A DNA stretch of 64,000 nt from Pseudomonas fluorescens (GCF_902497625.1 NZ_CABVGX010000002.1:124001-188000); one strand, 5' to 3'; positions 26,001 through 35,013 are shown, counted from the first letter of the stretch. Numbers and translations are program-made. The notes: generated by a model not told the origin, from the letters alone.

Positions 26001-28899
26001 ACGCATCCACGCCATTCGCGAGTTCAACCAGTGCCAAGGCGCCGACCCGCGTGACGGCACTCCAGCCTGTCCGAAAGCGAAAAACCATCCGTACTTCGGT
26101 CAGTTCGGCCGCGCCGACTGGGTAGGGGCGCGGACGGCCATGCAACGTTGGTTCGTCGATCCGGTGATAAACATCAAAGGCGTCGACCGTGGCCTGGGCA
26201 CCATCTTCACCCACGACCACCTCGGCCCATCGACGCACCAGCAGATTGGCCTGTACGCCACCGTATTGGCTGAACCCGCCGGTTCCAGCTGGTTCCACGC
26301 CGAAACCGGCGAGCAGTTGTACAGCGGTGGGCGGCAGGATGGCGGGCCGACGTCATGGCAAGCAGTCATCACTACCGGTGATTTGGACGGTGACGGCAAG
26401 AACGACAGCTTCCGTGAGTTCTTCCTCGAATACAGCGATTTCCAGCACGCCTATGAAGCCGGTGTGTACGTCGGCGCCGGGCCGAATGGTGTGCCCAATC
26501 CGCAAGCATTCCCGGCCACTGCGGATACCTTCCGCTACGCCATCAACCCACCGGTGCGCAATAACGCGAGCACTCTGTTGGACGGCATCATTGAAGTGCA
26601 GGGCGGTATGGTGCCGGGTTGCCCGACCCGACCATGCCCACAAGCGATTTCGGTCGATGACCCTGGCATGTTCGTCGTCAACTACCGCAACGAACCGCTG
26701 GCACTGCGGGTGTACGACCCGAACAAGGTGGGCCCGGATGGCAAGCGCGGCATGCAGGCCGACGGCCTCGGCGGCGACCTCGCGTACGCCATGCAAAGCC
26801 GTACCGACCGTGCGATCCCGGCGATGAACCTGGCACCTAACCTGGTCACTGCAGCGACCGGGCCGACCGGCGGCACGACCCTGTTCCCGCCTCACATCAA
26901 CCGTGGTGGCGCGGAACCGGGAGATCCGTTCACTCCGATGTTGCGTACCTATACCGGTGACAATGTGCGCCTGAGGGTGCATGCGGGCGGGCACGAAGAA
27001 GAGCACAACGTGACCCTGCATGGCGTGAAATGGCTGCAAAGCGGTTCGGGGTTCGGCAACAGTTCCAACTCTGGCTGGCGGGCCTCGCAAATGGTCGGCA
27101 TCTCTGAACAGATGGGCTTCAACGCGCCCGTTTCGATGCTCTCCAGCTCGGCCGCGACCACCGGGGACTACCTATACTCCATGGACGCTTCCATCGAAGG
27201 TTACTGGAACGGTATCTGGGGCGTGATGCGCAACTACACGGCCCAACGCAACGACCTTTTCCCGGTGCCGAACAATCCGAAACCAACGGGGATGCGCAAC
27301 ACAGTGGCGTTCGATGGTTCCTGCCCGCGAATCAGCGCCAATCCCAACGGCATTGGCACCCGTCCGACCGTGCAACGTAACTATGAAGTGGTTGCGGCGC
27401 TGGCCAACGACATCCTGCGCAACCCGTTGAACCTGACCATCGGCGATCCCGCCGGGCTTGGGCAACATGTGGGTGGACCGTTGAATCCGGCGGGCGGCAC
27501 CCTGGTGTTCAACTCGCGACCGGTGAACATCCCACAGGTCACCGTGACCGATCCTGAAGATGGCGAAACCATCACCATCGGCGGGCAGAGCGGCCCACTG
27601 CATGACCCGACCGCGATCCTGTACGTGCGTAAATCGGACCTCGATCCGGCCACCGGCAAACTGAAACCGGGCGTTCCGGTAGAGCCGCTGGTCCTGCGCG
27701 CGGCAGCCGGCGACTGCATCAACGTCACGCTGGAGAACCGTCTGCCGCTGATCATGCCCGACCTGACCCAGACAGCAGTGATGCAAGGCCTGGTCAAGCG
27801 TGATCGCAACAGTGGACAGGGTTCTACCATCTTCAGCAACAACCTGCTGCGGCCATCCAGCCATGTCGGCCTGCACGCGCAACTGCTGGCGTATGACATC
27901 ACCAAATCCGACGGCGTCAACGTCGGCGCCAACCCGACCCAGACCGTGCCGCCACGTGCCGGCAGCAGCGGTGCGTACCCGACCCGTACTTACCAGTACT
28001 ACGCCGGGCACCTGGAGCGCGAAGGCAAACCGGTGACCCAGCTGGGGCGCAGTGTCGACAACATCAATGCCACGGCGGTGGAGTTCGGCGGACTCAATAT
28101 CACCCCGGCGGATGTCATTAAACAACCGCAGAAAGGCCTGGGTGGCGCGATGAGCATTCTGCCGAGTGGCGCGACATGGGTGGAAGATGCGCGCAAGACC
28201 AACGCCACCGTCACGGCTCCAGGACAGACCTCTTACCGCGACTTTGCGATGGTCTGGCAGAAAGCGTTGAACATTCGCTGGGCCAATGGGCGGCCGGTGG
28301 AAGGCATTGCTGCGGAGGGCTTCGGTGTTCCGACCGATCCACAGGACAACTCGAGCATGGCCATCAACTACAAGGCCGAACCCATGTGGTTCCGCTTTGG
28401 CCTGGCGCCGGATGCGCCGTTCGGCCGAGCCGATGGCGCCGGTTACGGTGACATGCCCAACGCGCATATGGCTTACAGCAATGCGCTGATCGGCGGCGAT
28501 CCGCAGACTCCGGTGCTGTATGTGAAACCGGGGCAACCGTTCCGCACGCACATCCTGTTGCCAACCGGTGGCAGCCGCGGCTCGACCTTCCAGCTCGATG
28601 GTCACGTTTGGTCGGTCAACCCGTTCCAGTCGGAGAAGAGCGATACCGGTGGCTACCCGATGAGTACGCCAGGCGTGGGTTCGGTGCGCTTTGGGTATAA
28701 CCCGATGTCGATGTACATCGGCGCGCGGGAAAGCATTCTACCGGCGGCGCACTTCAGCTTCATTCACCCCAGCGCCGGGGGCAGCAATGCGATACCGGGC
28801 GACTACCTGTTCCGTGATTACGGGGCCTATGGCAACACCGCCGGGTTGTGGGGCTTGCTGCGGGTGACCAATGAACCGGAGCCGGCCCCGGCTCCGTAG
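23068..28899 (+). CDS. mnxG: Giant multicopper oxidase, MnxG-type manganese oxidase
   Basis: The 1943-residue protein has a signal peptide (cleavage near SQAEA) and several cupredoxin domains. Copper-ligand motifs visible are HLHGHQW (about 487), HCHFYPH with a downstream Met ligand (about 536), QHIHLPKWD (about 945), HDHLGPSTH (about 1049) and HEEEHNVTLHG (about 1309). Its size and layout match MnxG of P. putida GB-1, which oxidises Mn(II) and Mn(III); McoA is the alternative. Two very acidic stretches (about 125-150 and 635-650) could bind Mn. It is driven by a sigma-54 promoter and followed by maturation genes. The signal peptide delivers it to the periplasm; the neighbouring secretion genes could export it. 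Confidence 0.85.
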   Translation: MTGKSNAQSLFHLLLLVTSMLGISQAEAALRCERNLVANVVALDQPLMFNRLGAQNANGMMFALRRDVVDDHDKSLAQGGAAVPGKVSLRPDKRPRPLVLRVAAGDCLTVNLQNLLAYQANPNSSDEGGEEEEEGEIEGEVEVGAVDEFKVDEQVRDRHVGFQVNGMQAVNSIDDIASFTGRNANTLIAPGASRSYTLYAEREGAFAASSRGATFGGEGDAGNVANGLFAEVVVVPKGGRTYRNTVTEEEMRLASSGRTPAGHPIVDYQARYPQREPWVREGKAGTPIINMVDGNEIISSESDAIVMGSNADGSFPASTYPLESVGKRNPALPNRLEPFRDFASQFQDETAATQAFPAYWADPVMAHVLEPTRDSFMINYGSGGMGAEVIANRLGVGPMHDCLSCAYEEFFLSSHTVGDVAMLVDVPANSGLENIRPGETPSADQIGVKATMALYPSEPSNVNHSYIGDFVKFRNTHNGHEQHIFHLHGHQWLFNPNDDNSDYVDAQGIGPGAGYTYEIANGGSGNRNRVAGDAIYHCHFYPHFAQGMWSMWRVHDVFEEGTKLEVSQQGSDGFHSEPFALRSGKPAAGARALPDGEIVAGTPIPAVVPLPGKAMAPMPGKVAIVPKIGETLVAGDDGDDDDGEDGEHQAGVAQAIGSLALVDRSEANRSADGTLKNPGYPFWIGGMESSVGQRPPTPPLDMLDAATAQALKASGKALWANLDPAQSGGWDGGLGRHTLDGYSAGGEALTVTTSLDFSKEVTRAKPIYMPEEGTEVEQAAMAFHAKKDHPSFAVLPGNQIVARNFRTNGALPMAGAPYYEPCMDDRQKRLTSSAGTGEFASGERADGMSFVGSSTFTADRPRVYKAANIQFDAVYNKVGYHFPQARILALWEDAWPVITKQRPPEPLVMRMNTFDCVQYQQTNLVPAIYEMDDYQVRTPTDVIGQHIHLPKWDLTAADGSANGWNYEDGVLSPGAVQERIHAIREFNQCQGADPRDGTPACPKAKNHPYFGQFGRADWVGARTAMQRWFVDPVINIKGVDRGLGTIFTHDHLGPSTHQQIGLYATVLAEPAGSSWFHAETGEQLYSGGRQDGGPTSWQAVITTGDLDGDGKNDSFREFFLEYSDFQHAYEAGVYVGAGPNGVPNPQAFPATADTFRYAINPPVRNNASTLLDGIIEVQGGMVPGCPTRPCPQAISVDDPGMFVVNYRNEPLALRVYDPNKVGPDGKRGMQADGLGGDLAYAMQSRTDRAIPAMNLAPNLVTAATGPTGGTTLFPPHINRGGAEPGDPFTPMLRTYTGDNVRLRVHAGGHEEEHNVTLHGVKWLQSGSGFGNSSNSGWRASQMVGISEQMGFNAPVSMLSSSAATTGDYLYSMDASIEGYWNGIWGVMRNYTAQRNDLFPVPNNPKPTGMRNTVAFDGSCPRISANPNGIGTRPTVQRNYEVVAALANDILRNPLNLTIGDPAGLGQHVGGPLNPAGGTLVFNSRPVNIPQVTVTDPEDGETITIGGQSGPLHDPTAILYVRKSDLDPATGKLKPGVPVEPLVLRAAAGDCINVTLENRLPLIMPDLTQTAVMQGLVKRDRNSGQGSTIFSNNLLRPSSHVGLHAQLLAYDITKSDGVNVGANPTQTVPPRAGSSGAYPTRTYQYYAGHLEREGKPVTQLGRSVDNINATAVEFGGLNITPADVIKQPQKGLGGAMSILPSGATWVEDARKTNATVTAPGQTSYRDFAMVWQKALNIRWANGRPVEGIAAEGFGVPTDPQDNSSMAINYKAEPMWFRFGLAPDAPFGRADGAGYGDMPNAHMAYSNALIGGDPQTPVLYVKPGQPFRTHILLPTGGSRGSTFQLDGHVWSVNPFQSEKSDTGGYPMSTPGVGSVRFGYNPMSMYIGARESILPAAHFSFIHPSAGGSNAIPGDYLFRDYGAYGNTAGLWGLLRVTNEPEPAPAP

Positions 28900-28940
28900 A
28901 AAGGAAGCTTGAGTGTGTGGCGGGAGACGCCGCACACCTT

Positions 28941-29022
28941 GTGGGAGCGAGCCTGCTCGCGAAAGCGTAATTCGCCTCACTGCAAACCGAGGTGATTTCT
29001 TCGCGAGCAGGCTCGCTCCCAC
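28941..29022. repeat. REPIN: two inverted REP copies
   Basis: A 23-bp sequence beginning GTGGGAGCGAGCCTGC (28941-28963) and its perfect inverse (29000-29022) flank a 36-base loop in the gap between mnxG and the next gene. The transcript would form a very stable hairpin that may stabilise the mnxG message or damp downstream expression. Confidence 0.85.
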
Positions 29023-29061
29023 AGAGGCGCGCCATGGCAGATTGATGAGGGGAGAAACATC

Positions 29062-31026
29062 ATGAACAGGACCATCAAATTCACCACTGGCGCGTTGCTG
29101 GCCGGGCTTGGACTGATATGGCTGACGGTGGGGCAGACGACTACCGCGCCGGCCAGGCTCGCACCTACTGCACCCGCCGCAATGCCGGTCACCGCCAACG
29201 ACCAGACTTTGGTCCGCGACGGGGTCTCCATCGCGCTCGAAATGCATTCCCTGGCGAAGGACGGCGTGCTGCGCGAAGGCGAATTCGCCGACGTGCGTTT
29301 CCGCATTAAAGACAGCACCTCCGGCCAGCCACTCTCCGGCGTCGCTCCCGGCGCTTGGCTCGACCCGGAAACCGTCGCCGCCGACAAGGCCCAGGGCCGC
29401 GAGCAAAGCTGCAAATCGCGTATCGGGGTGTTCCTCAAATCGAACATCGGCGCACGGCCACTGCTGGACCTCAACAGCTACTTTGTGATGGTGATGGACC
29501 GCGACGCCAGCGTCTCGATAGTGGACCCGACCGTCTCGGTGGGCGGCGTCACCAGCACCATGGCGCGCATCGCGATCAAGCAACCACCGATGGACTGGGT
29601 CACGCCGCGCGACAACAAACGCGTGTTCATCTCGATGCCCACCGCCGGCGAGGTCGCGGTGATCGACAGTCAGCAATTCAAATTGATCGACTCGGTCAGC
29701 GCCGGCAGCAACCCGGTCCGCGTCGCGCTGCAACCGGACGAACGCCTGCTGTGGGTTGGCAACAATGCCGCGAAGGCCGAAGAATCTGGCGTCACCGTGA
29801 TCGACGCACAGAGTCTCAAACCCCTGAAAACCCTCGCCACCGGCCCCGGCCACCACGAAATCGCCTTCAGCAAGGACAGCCGACATGCCTTCGTCACCAA
29901 CCGCGACGACGGCACCCTGAGCATTATCGACATTGCGACCCTCACCATCAGCAAACAACTCAAGACCGGTTCGCACCCGCTGTCAGTCGCCTATTCGCCG
30001 CTCTCCCAGGCGGTGTACGTGGCGGATGGCAAGGACGGCACCGTGACCGTCGTCGATACTGCCAGCCATGCCGTGCGCAAGGTCATCAACGTCAATCAGG
30101 GCCTCGGCCCGATGGCCTTCAGCGCGGATGGACGTTTCGGCATCGTCCTCAATACCCTGGAGAACCAGGCGTCGGTGATCGACGCCGCCACCGACTCGTT
30201 GATCCATCAACTGGACGTCTCTGCCGAACCCTATCAAGTGGTGTTCACCAAGGCCTATGCCTACGTACGCGGTCTGGCTTCGGCCAAGGTCACCATGATC
30301 AATCTGTCGTCGCTGGGCGAGGGCCGTACGCCGATCAGCCAGGGTTTTGAAGCCGGACCCCAGGCGCCACGCCTGGCCGGTGACTTGCCGCTGGCGTCGA
30401 GCCTGGCGGTGTCGCGCGATGACAACGCGGTGTTCGTGGTCAATCCGGTGGACAACACCACGTACTTCTACGCCGAAGGCATGAACGCACCGATGTCCGG
30501 CTACCCCAATCGCGGGCAAGTGGCGCGGGCGGCGCTGGTCATCGATCGCAGCTTGCGCGAGGTGGAACCGGGGGTCTACAGCGCGCGGGTGAAACTGCCG
30601 GCAGGCGGGCGTTTCGACGTGGCGTTTCTGCTCAATCAACCGAACATCATCCATTGCTTTAGCGCCTCGGTGGAGGCAGACAAAAACCTCAGCCCACTGG
30701 CCGGTCTGCCGAAGGTCGAGTTCATGCTCGACAAATACACTGCGTCCACAGGCAACCCGTACGTAGTGCGTTTTCGCATCGTCCAGGGCCAGCAGAAAGC
30801 CCGCCGCAGCGGGGTCAAGGACGTGCAGGTGCGGTACTTCCGCGCGCCGACTTCTCGGGCTCAGGAAGTCGCCGCAATTGAAGTCGGCAACGGCATCTAC
30901 GAAGCCCCGGTGACCCTTGACCAGAACGGCGCCTGGTACCTGCACGTGCGAGCGGAGTCGCTCGGCGCGAGTTTCGATGACAAGAACTTTGCCAGCGTTC
31001 GGGTCCTGCCCGGCGACGTTCACTGA
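29062..31026 (+). CDS. Exported YncE-type beta-propeller protein
   Basis: The 654-residue protein has an N-terminal signal/anchor helix (residues about 5-30) and a seven-bladed YncE/cytochrome-D1-like propeller from about residue 180 to 480 (blades such as GVTVIDAQSLKPLKTLATG and GTLSIIDIATLTIS). The C-terminal beta domain, about 150 residues, resembles FixH/YtkA-type folds. No CxxCH haem motif is present. It follows mnxG after 162 bp and precedes two SCO genes, so a role in copper loading or folding of the oxidase is reasonable but unproven. GGGGAG precedes the ATG. Confidence 0.75.
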   Translation: MNRTIKFTTGALLAGLGLIWLTVGQTTTAPARLAPTAPAAMPVTANDQTLVRDGVSIALEMHSLAKDGVLREGEFADVRFRIKDSTSGQPLSGVAPGAWLDPETVAADKAQGREQSCKSRIGVFLKSNIGARPLLDLNSYFVMVMDRDASVSIVDPTVSVGGVTSTMARIAIKQPPMDWVTPRDNKRVFISMPTAGEVAVIDSQQFKLIDSVSAGSNPVRVALQPDERLLWVGNNAAKAEESGVTVIDAQSLKPLKTLATGPGHHEIAFSKDSRHAFVTNRDDGTLSIIDIATLTISKQLKTGSHPLSVAYSPLSQAVYVADGKDGTVTVVDTASHAVRKVINVNQGLGPMAFSADGRFGIVLNTLENQASVIDAATDSLIHQLDVSAEPYQVVFTKAYAYVRGLASAKVTMINLSSLGEGRTPISQGFEAGPQAPRLAGDLPLASSLAVSRDDNAVFVVNPVDNTTYFYAEGMNAPMSGYPNRGQVARAALVIDRSLREVEPGVYSARVKLPAGGRFDVAFLLNQPNIIHCFSASVEADKNLSPLAGLPKVEFMLDKYTASTGNPYVVRFRIVQGQQKARRSGVKDVQVRYFRAPTSRAQEVAAIEVGNGIYEAPVTLDQNGAWYLHVRAESLGASFDDKNFASVRVLPGDVH

Positions 31027-31039
31027 AGAGGAAATCGAC

Positions 31040-31696
31040 ATGAACCGATCCGCACACCGTGGACTGCTCACCTTCTGCCTCCTGGCCGCTGGCATCGGTC
31101 AAGCCCTGGCGCACTCGGCGGACGAACACGCCGGGCACGACATGCCCGCCAAAAGCGCGAGTTCCGAAAGCGCCGAGGTGAAATTCGCCGATGTCGCACT
31201 GCTCGATCAGAGCGGCAAAGCGGTGCGTCTGGAGAAGGATCTGGTGAGCGGTAAAATCGTCGTGATGAGCTTCATTTACACCAGTTGCACCACGGTCTGC
31301 CCGGTGGTGTCGTCGATCATGGGCAAGGTGCAGAAACAGCTCGGCGCCCGGGTCGGCAACGAGGTGCAGCTGGTGTCGATCAGCATCGATCCGCAGCGCG
31401 ATGACCCCGGCCGTTTGAATGACTACGCCTCTGCATTTCAGAACGGTCCGGGCTGGAGCTGGCTGACCGGTACCACGCAATCGGTCAACGAAACCCTCAA
31501 GGGTCTGGGCAGTTTCAGTGGCGACTTCAAAAGTCATCAGCCGCTGATCCTGGTCGGCGACGGCAACAGCCGCAACTGGACGCGCTATTACGGTTTTACC
31601 GACCCGGCGGTTTTGAGCCGTGAAGTGGAAAAGCTCAGCAACCTGCGCAACAGCCACGCCGCGCACACCGCCATTGCCATGGAGCATCACCCATGA
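31040..31696 (+). CDS. SCO family protein (copper chaperone), first copy
   Basis: The 218-residue exported SCO1/SenC/PrrC thioredoxin-fold protein has a signal peptide (cleavage after GQALA), a His-rich segment (HSADEHAGHDM) and the metal/redox pair C83-x3-C87 in TSCTTVCPV. The distal His is in the SHQPLILVG strand. SCO proteins insert copper into or reduce copper sites; here the client is probably MnxG rather than a cytochrome oxidase, as none is nearby. AGAGGAAA precedes ATG 31040. The stop overlaps the next SCO start. Confidence 0.9.
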   Translation: MNRSAHRGLLTFCLLAAGIGQALAHSADEHAGHDMPAKSASSESAEVKFADVALLDQSGKAVRLEKDLVSGKIVVMSFIYTSCTTVCPVVSSIMGKVQKQLGARVGNEVQLVSISIDPQRDDPGRLNDYASAFQNGPGWSWLTGTTQSVNETLKGLGSFSGDFKSHQPLILVGDGNSRNWTRYYGFTDPAVLSREVEKLSNLRNSHAAHTAIAMEHHP

Positions 31697-32331
31697 AAGC
31701 GCTCGCGTTGATCTTCCTCACCATGTGTTTTTGCGTGATGAGCTTTCTGGCGTTTTCCCACGAAGGGCATCAGCCAGCCGCGTCTACAGAGCCACCGGCA
31801 GAAGCCGCGACGGCGGCGCAACCGGCCGCCGGCACCCGTGACGCAAAAACCTGGTTCACTGACACGCCGCTACAGGATCAGAACGGCGAGACCTTGCGCT
31901 TCTACAGCGATGCCTTGCAGAACCGTATCGTGCTGTTGAACGTGATCTTCACCAGTTGCACGGATGCCTGCCCGCTGATCACTCAAAAGCTCAAGCAAGT
32001 GCGTGAAGTCCTGGGCGACAAGGCGGACGGCATTACTTTTATTTCCCTTACCAGTGATCCGCTGCGGGACACCCCGGCGGTGCTCAAGGCTTACACCTTG
32101 AAGCAGGGCGTCGATGGCCCCCACTGGCTTTTTCTGACCGGTGACAAGGCACACATGGACCTTGTATTGAGCCGCATCGGCCAGATCATACCGAGCCCCG
32201 AACAGCACTCCACACAGCTGATCGTCGGTGACGTGGCCAACAAACGCTGGAGCAAGATTCGCCCCGACGCCCCGGCCGCTGCCATTGCCCAGCGCTTGCA
32301 GCTGCTGGCAATGCCCGTGGCTGGCCGTTGA
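31693..32331 (+). CDS. SCO family protein (copper chaperone), second copy
   Basis: The 212-residue exported protein has an N-terminal hydrophobic segment with SHEGHQ after it, an Ala/Pro linker and a SCO domain with C89-x3-C93 (FTSCTDACP). The third ligand may be His in EQHSTQLIVGD. It overlaps the first SCO gene by 4 bases (ATGA). Two different SCO proteins in tandem may divide the work, for example one as thiol reductase and one as copper carrier, as known for SCO/PCuAC systems. This division is an inference. Confidence 0.9.
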   Translation: MKALALIFLTMCFCVMSFLAFSHEGHQPAASTEPPAEAATAAQPAAGTRDAKTWFTDTPLQDQNGETLRFYSDALQNRIVLLNVIFTSCTDACPLITQKLKQVREVLGDKADGITFISLTSDPLRDTPAVLKAYTLKQGVDGPHWLFLTGDKAHMDLVLSRIGQIIPSPEQHSTQLIVGDVANKRWSKIRPDAPAAAIAQRLQLLAMPVAGR

Positions 32332-32340
32332 GCCGGGGCC

Positions 32341-33891
32341 ATGAAAACTTCCCTCGTCCTTTGCCTGTTAATGCTCGGCGGCCTCAGTTTGACCGTGCAC
32401 GCGCTGCCCCTCAGCCCCAGCGAAAGCGCGGGCAAGCGGCTGTACCGGGAGGGCGTGTCAGCCAGCGGTGAACCGATCATGGCGCGGGTCGGTGCGGCAG
32501 ACATGCTGCTGCCCGCCACCAGTCTGCCCTGCGCCAACTGCCACGGCGCCGATGGCCTCGGGCGGCCCGAAGGAGGCGTGCGTCCGCCTGACATCAGTTG
32601 GTCGCGACTCAGCAGCACCTACGGTCAGCAGCAAATCAACGGCCGAGATTACCCGGCGTATTCTGAAAGCAGCCTGGTGCGGGCGATTCAGGAGGGACGG
32701 GATCCGGGTGATCATCGGCTCGACCCGGCGATGCCACGGTTCGTCCTGTCGATGAACGACCAGCGCAACCTCAGCGCCTACCTGAAACGGATCGCTGATG
32801 ATCGTGATCCCGGGTTGACCGCGGACAGTCTGCACCTGGGTACTTTGCTGCCGAGCCGGGGGCCGTTGGCAGAGGAGGGTGCCACCGTCGCAGCGGTGCT
32901 CAAGGGTAGCGTCGCGCGCATCAACGAGGCCGGTGGCCTTCATGGCCGGCAAGTGCTTTTGACGATTGTCGATCCGGGCCCGGACCGCGCCAGCGCCGAA
33001 CAGGCCTTACAACGCTTGATCGAACAGGAACAGGTGTTTGCCCTGATCGCACCGCTGGCACCGGCACTCAACGCGGACCTGGCACAGCGACTGGAGAGCG
33101 CTGGCATTCCACTGATCGGCCCGCTGTCGCTGCTAGGCAACGCGCAAAGCAACCGGCAGATCTTCGAACTGCTGCCAGGCCTGCGCGAACAGATGATCGC
33201 GCTCGCTGATTACGCCGCCGAGCGCTTGCGCGTACTGCAAGGGCCAACCTTGATCATCCATCCCAATGTTGCGACCCAGCGCCTGGCCGCACAGAACCTC
33301 GCTCAGTACTTGCAGGATCGCGCCTGGCAAAACGTCAGCGTGCAAACCTATGACTCGGCGCAGGACGAGTTGCCACTGGGCTCGCGCTCGGTGTTTTACC
33401 TGGGCAGCAGCGGCGGCTTCAGCAAGCTTGCCGAACGCTTGCAAAGCGCCGGGCAGGTGCCGTATTTGTTTGCCGCCTCGAACCAGGTGGCGGGCGACCT
33501 GATGCAGGTGCCCAGTGGATTTTCCCGACGGGTGTTTCTCGCTTACCCGTTTGTACCCAGCGACTGGACCCTGGCCGGGCGCACGGCCCTGAACCGTTTG
33601 CGCGAACATCAAGGTTTGGGCGGCGAGCACGCCGTGCTGCAAGTCGGCGCCTACACCTCGATGCTGCTGTTGAGCGAGGGCATGAAACAGGCCGGGCGCG
33701 ACGCCAGCCGCGAGAAGCTGGTCAACGCCCTGGAAGGGCTGCATGACTTCGAGACCGGCCTGACCCCGCTGATCAGCTTCGGCCCGGGTCGACGCCTCGG
33801 CCTCAGTGGCGCGCACATCGTCACCGTGGACCTGCCCGACCAGCGCTTCTACCGCGTCGCCCCTTATAAACCCATTGCCGCGATGCCTTGA
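32341..33891 (+). CDS. Cytochrome c fused to a periplasmic binding protein-like domain
   Basis: The 516-residue exported protein has a signal peptide (cleavage after VHA), a class I cytochrome c domain with haem motif CANCH (residues 64-68), and a C-terminal type 1 periplasmic-binding fold (about 165-510) like ABC branched-chain amino-acid receptors. The haem suggests electron transfer, possibly taking electrons from the oxidase or feeding the respiratory chain. The binding domain could sense or capture a ligand. This fusion is uncommon and its role is unknown. It is 9 bases after the second SCO gene. Confidence 0.85.
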   Translation: MKTSLVLCLLMLGGLSLTVHALPLSPSESAGKRLYREGVSASGEPIMARVGAADMLLPATSLPCANCHGADGLGRPEGGVRPPDISWSRLSSTYGQQQINGRDYPAYSESSLVRAIQEGRDPGDHRLDPAMPRFVLSMNDQRNLSAYLKRIADDRDPGLTADSLHLGTLLPSRGPLAEEGATVAAVLKGSVARINEAGGLHGRQVLLTIVDPGPDRASAEQALQRLIEQEQVFALIAPLAPALNADLAQRLESAGIPLIGPLSLLGNAQSNRQIFELLPGLREQMIALADYAAERLRVLQGPTLIIHPNVATQRLAAQNLAQYLQDRAWQNVSVQTYDSAQDELPLGSRSVFYLGSSGGFSKLAERLQSAGQVPYLFAASNQVAGDLMQVPSGFSRRVFLAYPFVPSDWTLAGRTALNRLREHQGLGGEHAVLQVGAYTSMLLLSEGMKQAGRDASREKLVNALEGLHDFETGLTPLISFGPGRRLGLSGAHIVTVDLPDQRFYRVAPYKPIAAMP

Positions 33892-33904
33892 GCGGAGGTC
33901 GATC

Positions 33905-34858
33905 ATGAAAATCACCCGCGTGTTGATCCTGTTTGCGATGTGGCTGCCGGCCGCGTTCGCCAGCAATGGCCCAGTGGCTGCGCGGGTCAATGGCGAGGAA
34001 ATCTCCGAAATGCGCCTCGAGCGCTACTTTGCTGAATTCCTCGAGGATCAGGGTCGGGCCGTCGCGAGCATCCGCAATCCCAAGGCGTATAAGCAATTGC
34101 GCCGGGCCGCGCTCGACACTTTGATCGACCGCGAATTGCTGTGGCAGGAAGCCGTCAAGCGCGGGGTGGTGATTAGCGATGCCACGGTGCAGGCCCAGGT
34201 TGAGCAAACCCGTCAGGCCATCGGCGGCGCGGACAAATTTGCCCAACGCCTGAGCGATGCCGGTTTTGACGAGCCGGGATTTGTCGAGTACACCCGCCGC
34301 GAACTCGCCGCGCAGCAAGTGTTCGCCGAGTTGACCAAGGGCAGCGCACCGGATGAGCAGCAGGTGCGTGCGTTCTTCGCCGAACATCGCGCCGAGATGA
34401 GCCGGCCCGAGCAGATTCAAGCCCGCCACATCCTCGTCAAAGTGCCGGCCGGTGCCGATGCCGCGACAGTTGAAGCAGCGCGGCTGCGCCTGGTAGAAAT
34501 GCAGGAAAAAATCCGCCAGGGTGCGGACTTTGCGAGCGTGGCTCGCAGCGGTTCCGAAGACAGCTCGGCCAGCAATGGCGGTGATCTCGGCTACTTCGCG
34601 CGCGGCCGCATGCTGCCGGAGTTCGACGCCGCCGCGTTTGCGCTCACCCCCGGTGCCGTCAGTGAGCCCGTGCGCACGGCAGTGGGCTGGCATCTGATTA
34701 TTCTTGAGAACCACTTGCGGGCTGCCGATGTCCCAGAAGAACAGGGGCTGGAAACAGTCAGGGCGTTTCTTGCCCGGCAGCAACAGTCTCAAGTGCGGCA
34801 ACAGGTCTTGGCCCGATTGCGCTCAAGCAATCGAATCGAACGGATTGACGATCAATGA
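33905..34858 (+). CDS. Exported PpiC-type peptidyl-prolyl isomerase
   Basis: The 317-residue protein has a signal peptide (MKITRVLILFAMWLPAAFA), a SurA-like N-terminal helical chaperone region and a parvulin domain around residues 170-275 (ARHILVKVPAG, GGDLGYFARGRMLPEFDAAAF, VRTAVGWHLIILE). Such foldases help outer-membrane or exported proteins to fold. As the last gene of the mnxG run it probably assists MnxG or the secreted amyloid and secretin. ATG 33905 is chosen for its signal peptide and GGAGG upstream. Confidence 0.9.
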   Translation: MKITRVLILFAMWLPAAFASNGPVAARVNGEEISEMRLERYFAEFLEDQGRAVASIRNPKAYKQLRRAALDTLIDRELLWQEAVKRGVVISDATVQAQVEQTRQAIGGADKFAQRLSDAGFDEPGFVEYTRRELAAQQVFAELTKGSAPDEQQVRAFFAEHRAEMSRPEQIQARHILVKVPAGADAATVEAARLRLVEMQEKIRQGADFASVARSGSEDSSASNGGDLGYFARGRMLPEFDAAAFALTPGAVSEPVRTAVGWHLIILENHLRAADVPEEQGLETVRAFLARQQQSQVRQQVLARLRSSNRIERIDDQ

Positions 34859-34866
34859 AGTTTCCC

Positions 34867-34880
34867 CCCCAATAGTGGGG
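34867..34880. promoter_or_regulatory. Putative MnxR enhancer site 1 (secretion operon)
   Basis: CCCCAATAGTGGGG, a CCCC-N6-GGGG palindrome, lies about 118 bp upstream of the sigma-54 promoter at 34998. It is centred 42 bp (four helical turns) from a second copy at 34909. Confidence 0.65.
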
Positions 34881-34908
34881 GAAAGCATTCGACCCCCTCC
34901 GTGCGCTT

Positions 34909-34922
34909 CCCCGATGTTGGGG
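34909..34922. promoter_or_regulatory. Putative MnxR enhancer site 2 (secretion operon)
   Basis: CCCCGATGTTGGGG is the second palindrome of the pair upstream of the secretion operon, about 76 bp upstream of the -24 element. Pairing on one DNA face fits cooperative binding by a sigma-54 activator. Confidence 0.65.
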
Positions 34923-34997
34923 GGCGGAATGCCAGCACCTAATGGCTTTCCCATGAATTTCAACGATATGCAGCGGTAATCGATCCGGTGCTCAGCC

Positions 34998-35013
34998 TGG
35001 CATGAAGTGTGCG
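34998..35013 (+). promoter_or_regulatory. Sigma-54 promoter of the secretion/csg operon
   Basis: TGGCATGAAGTGTGCG has GG at 34999-35000 and GC at 35011-35012, exactly 10 bases apart. The start would be near 35024, 56 bases before the TTG of the receiver gene at 35080. Confidence 0.78.
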
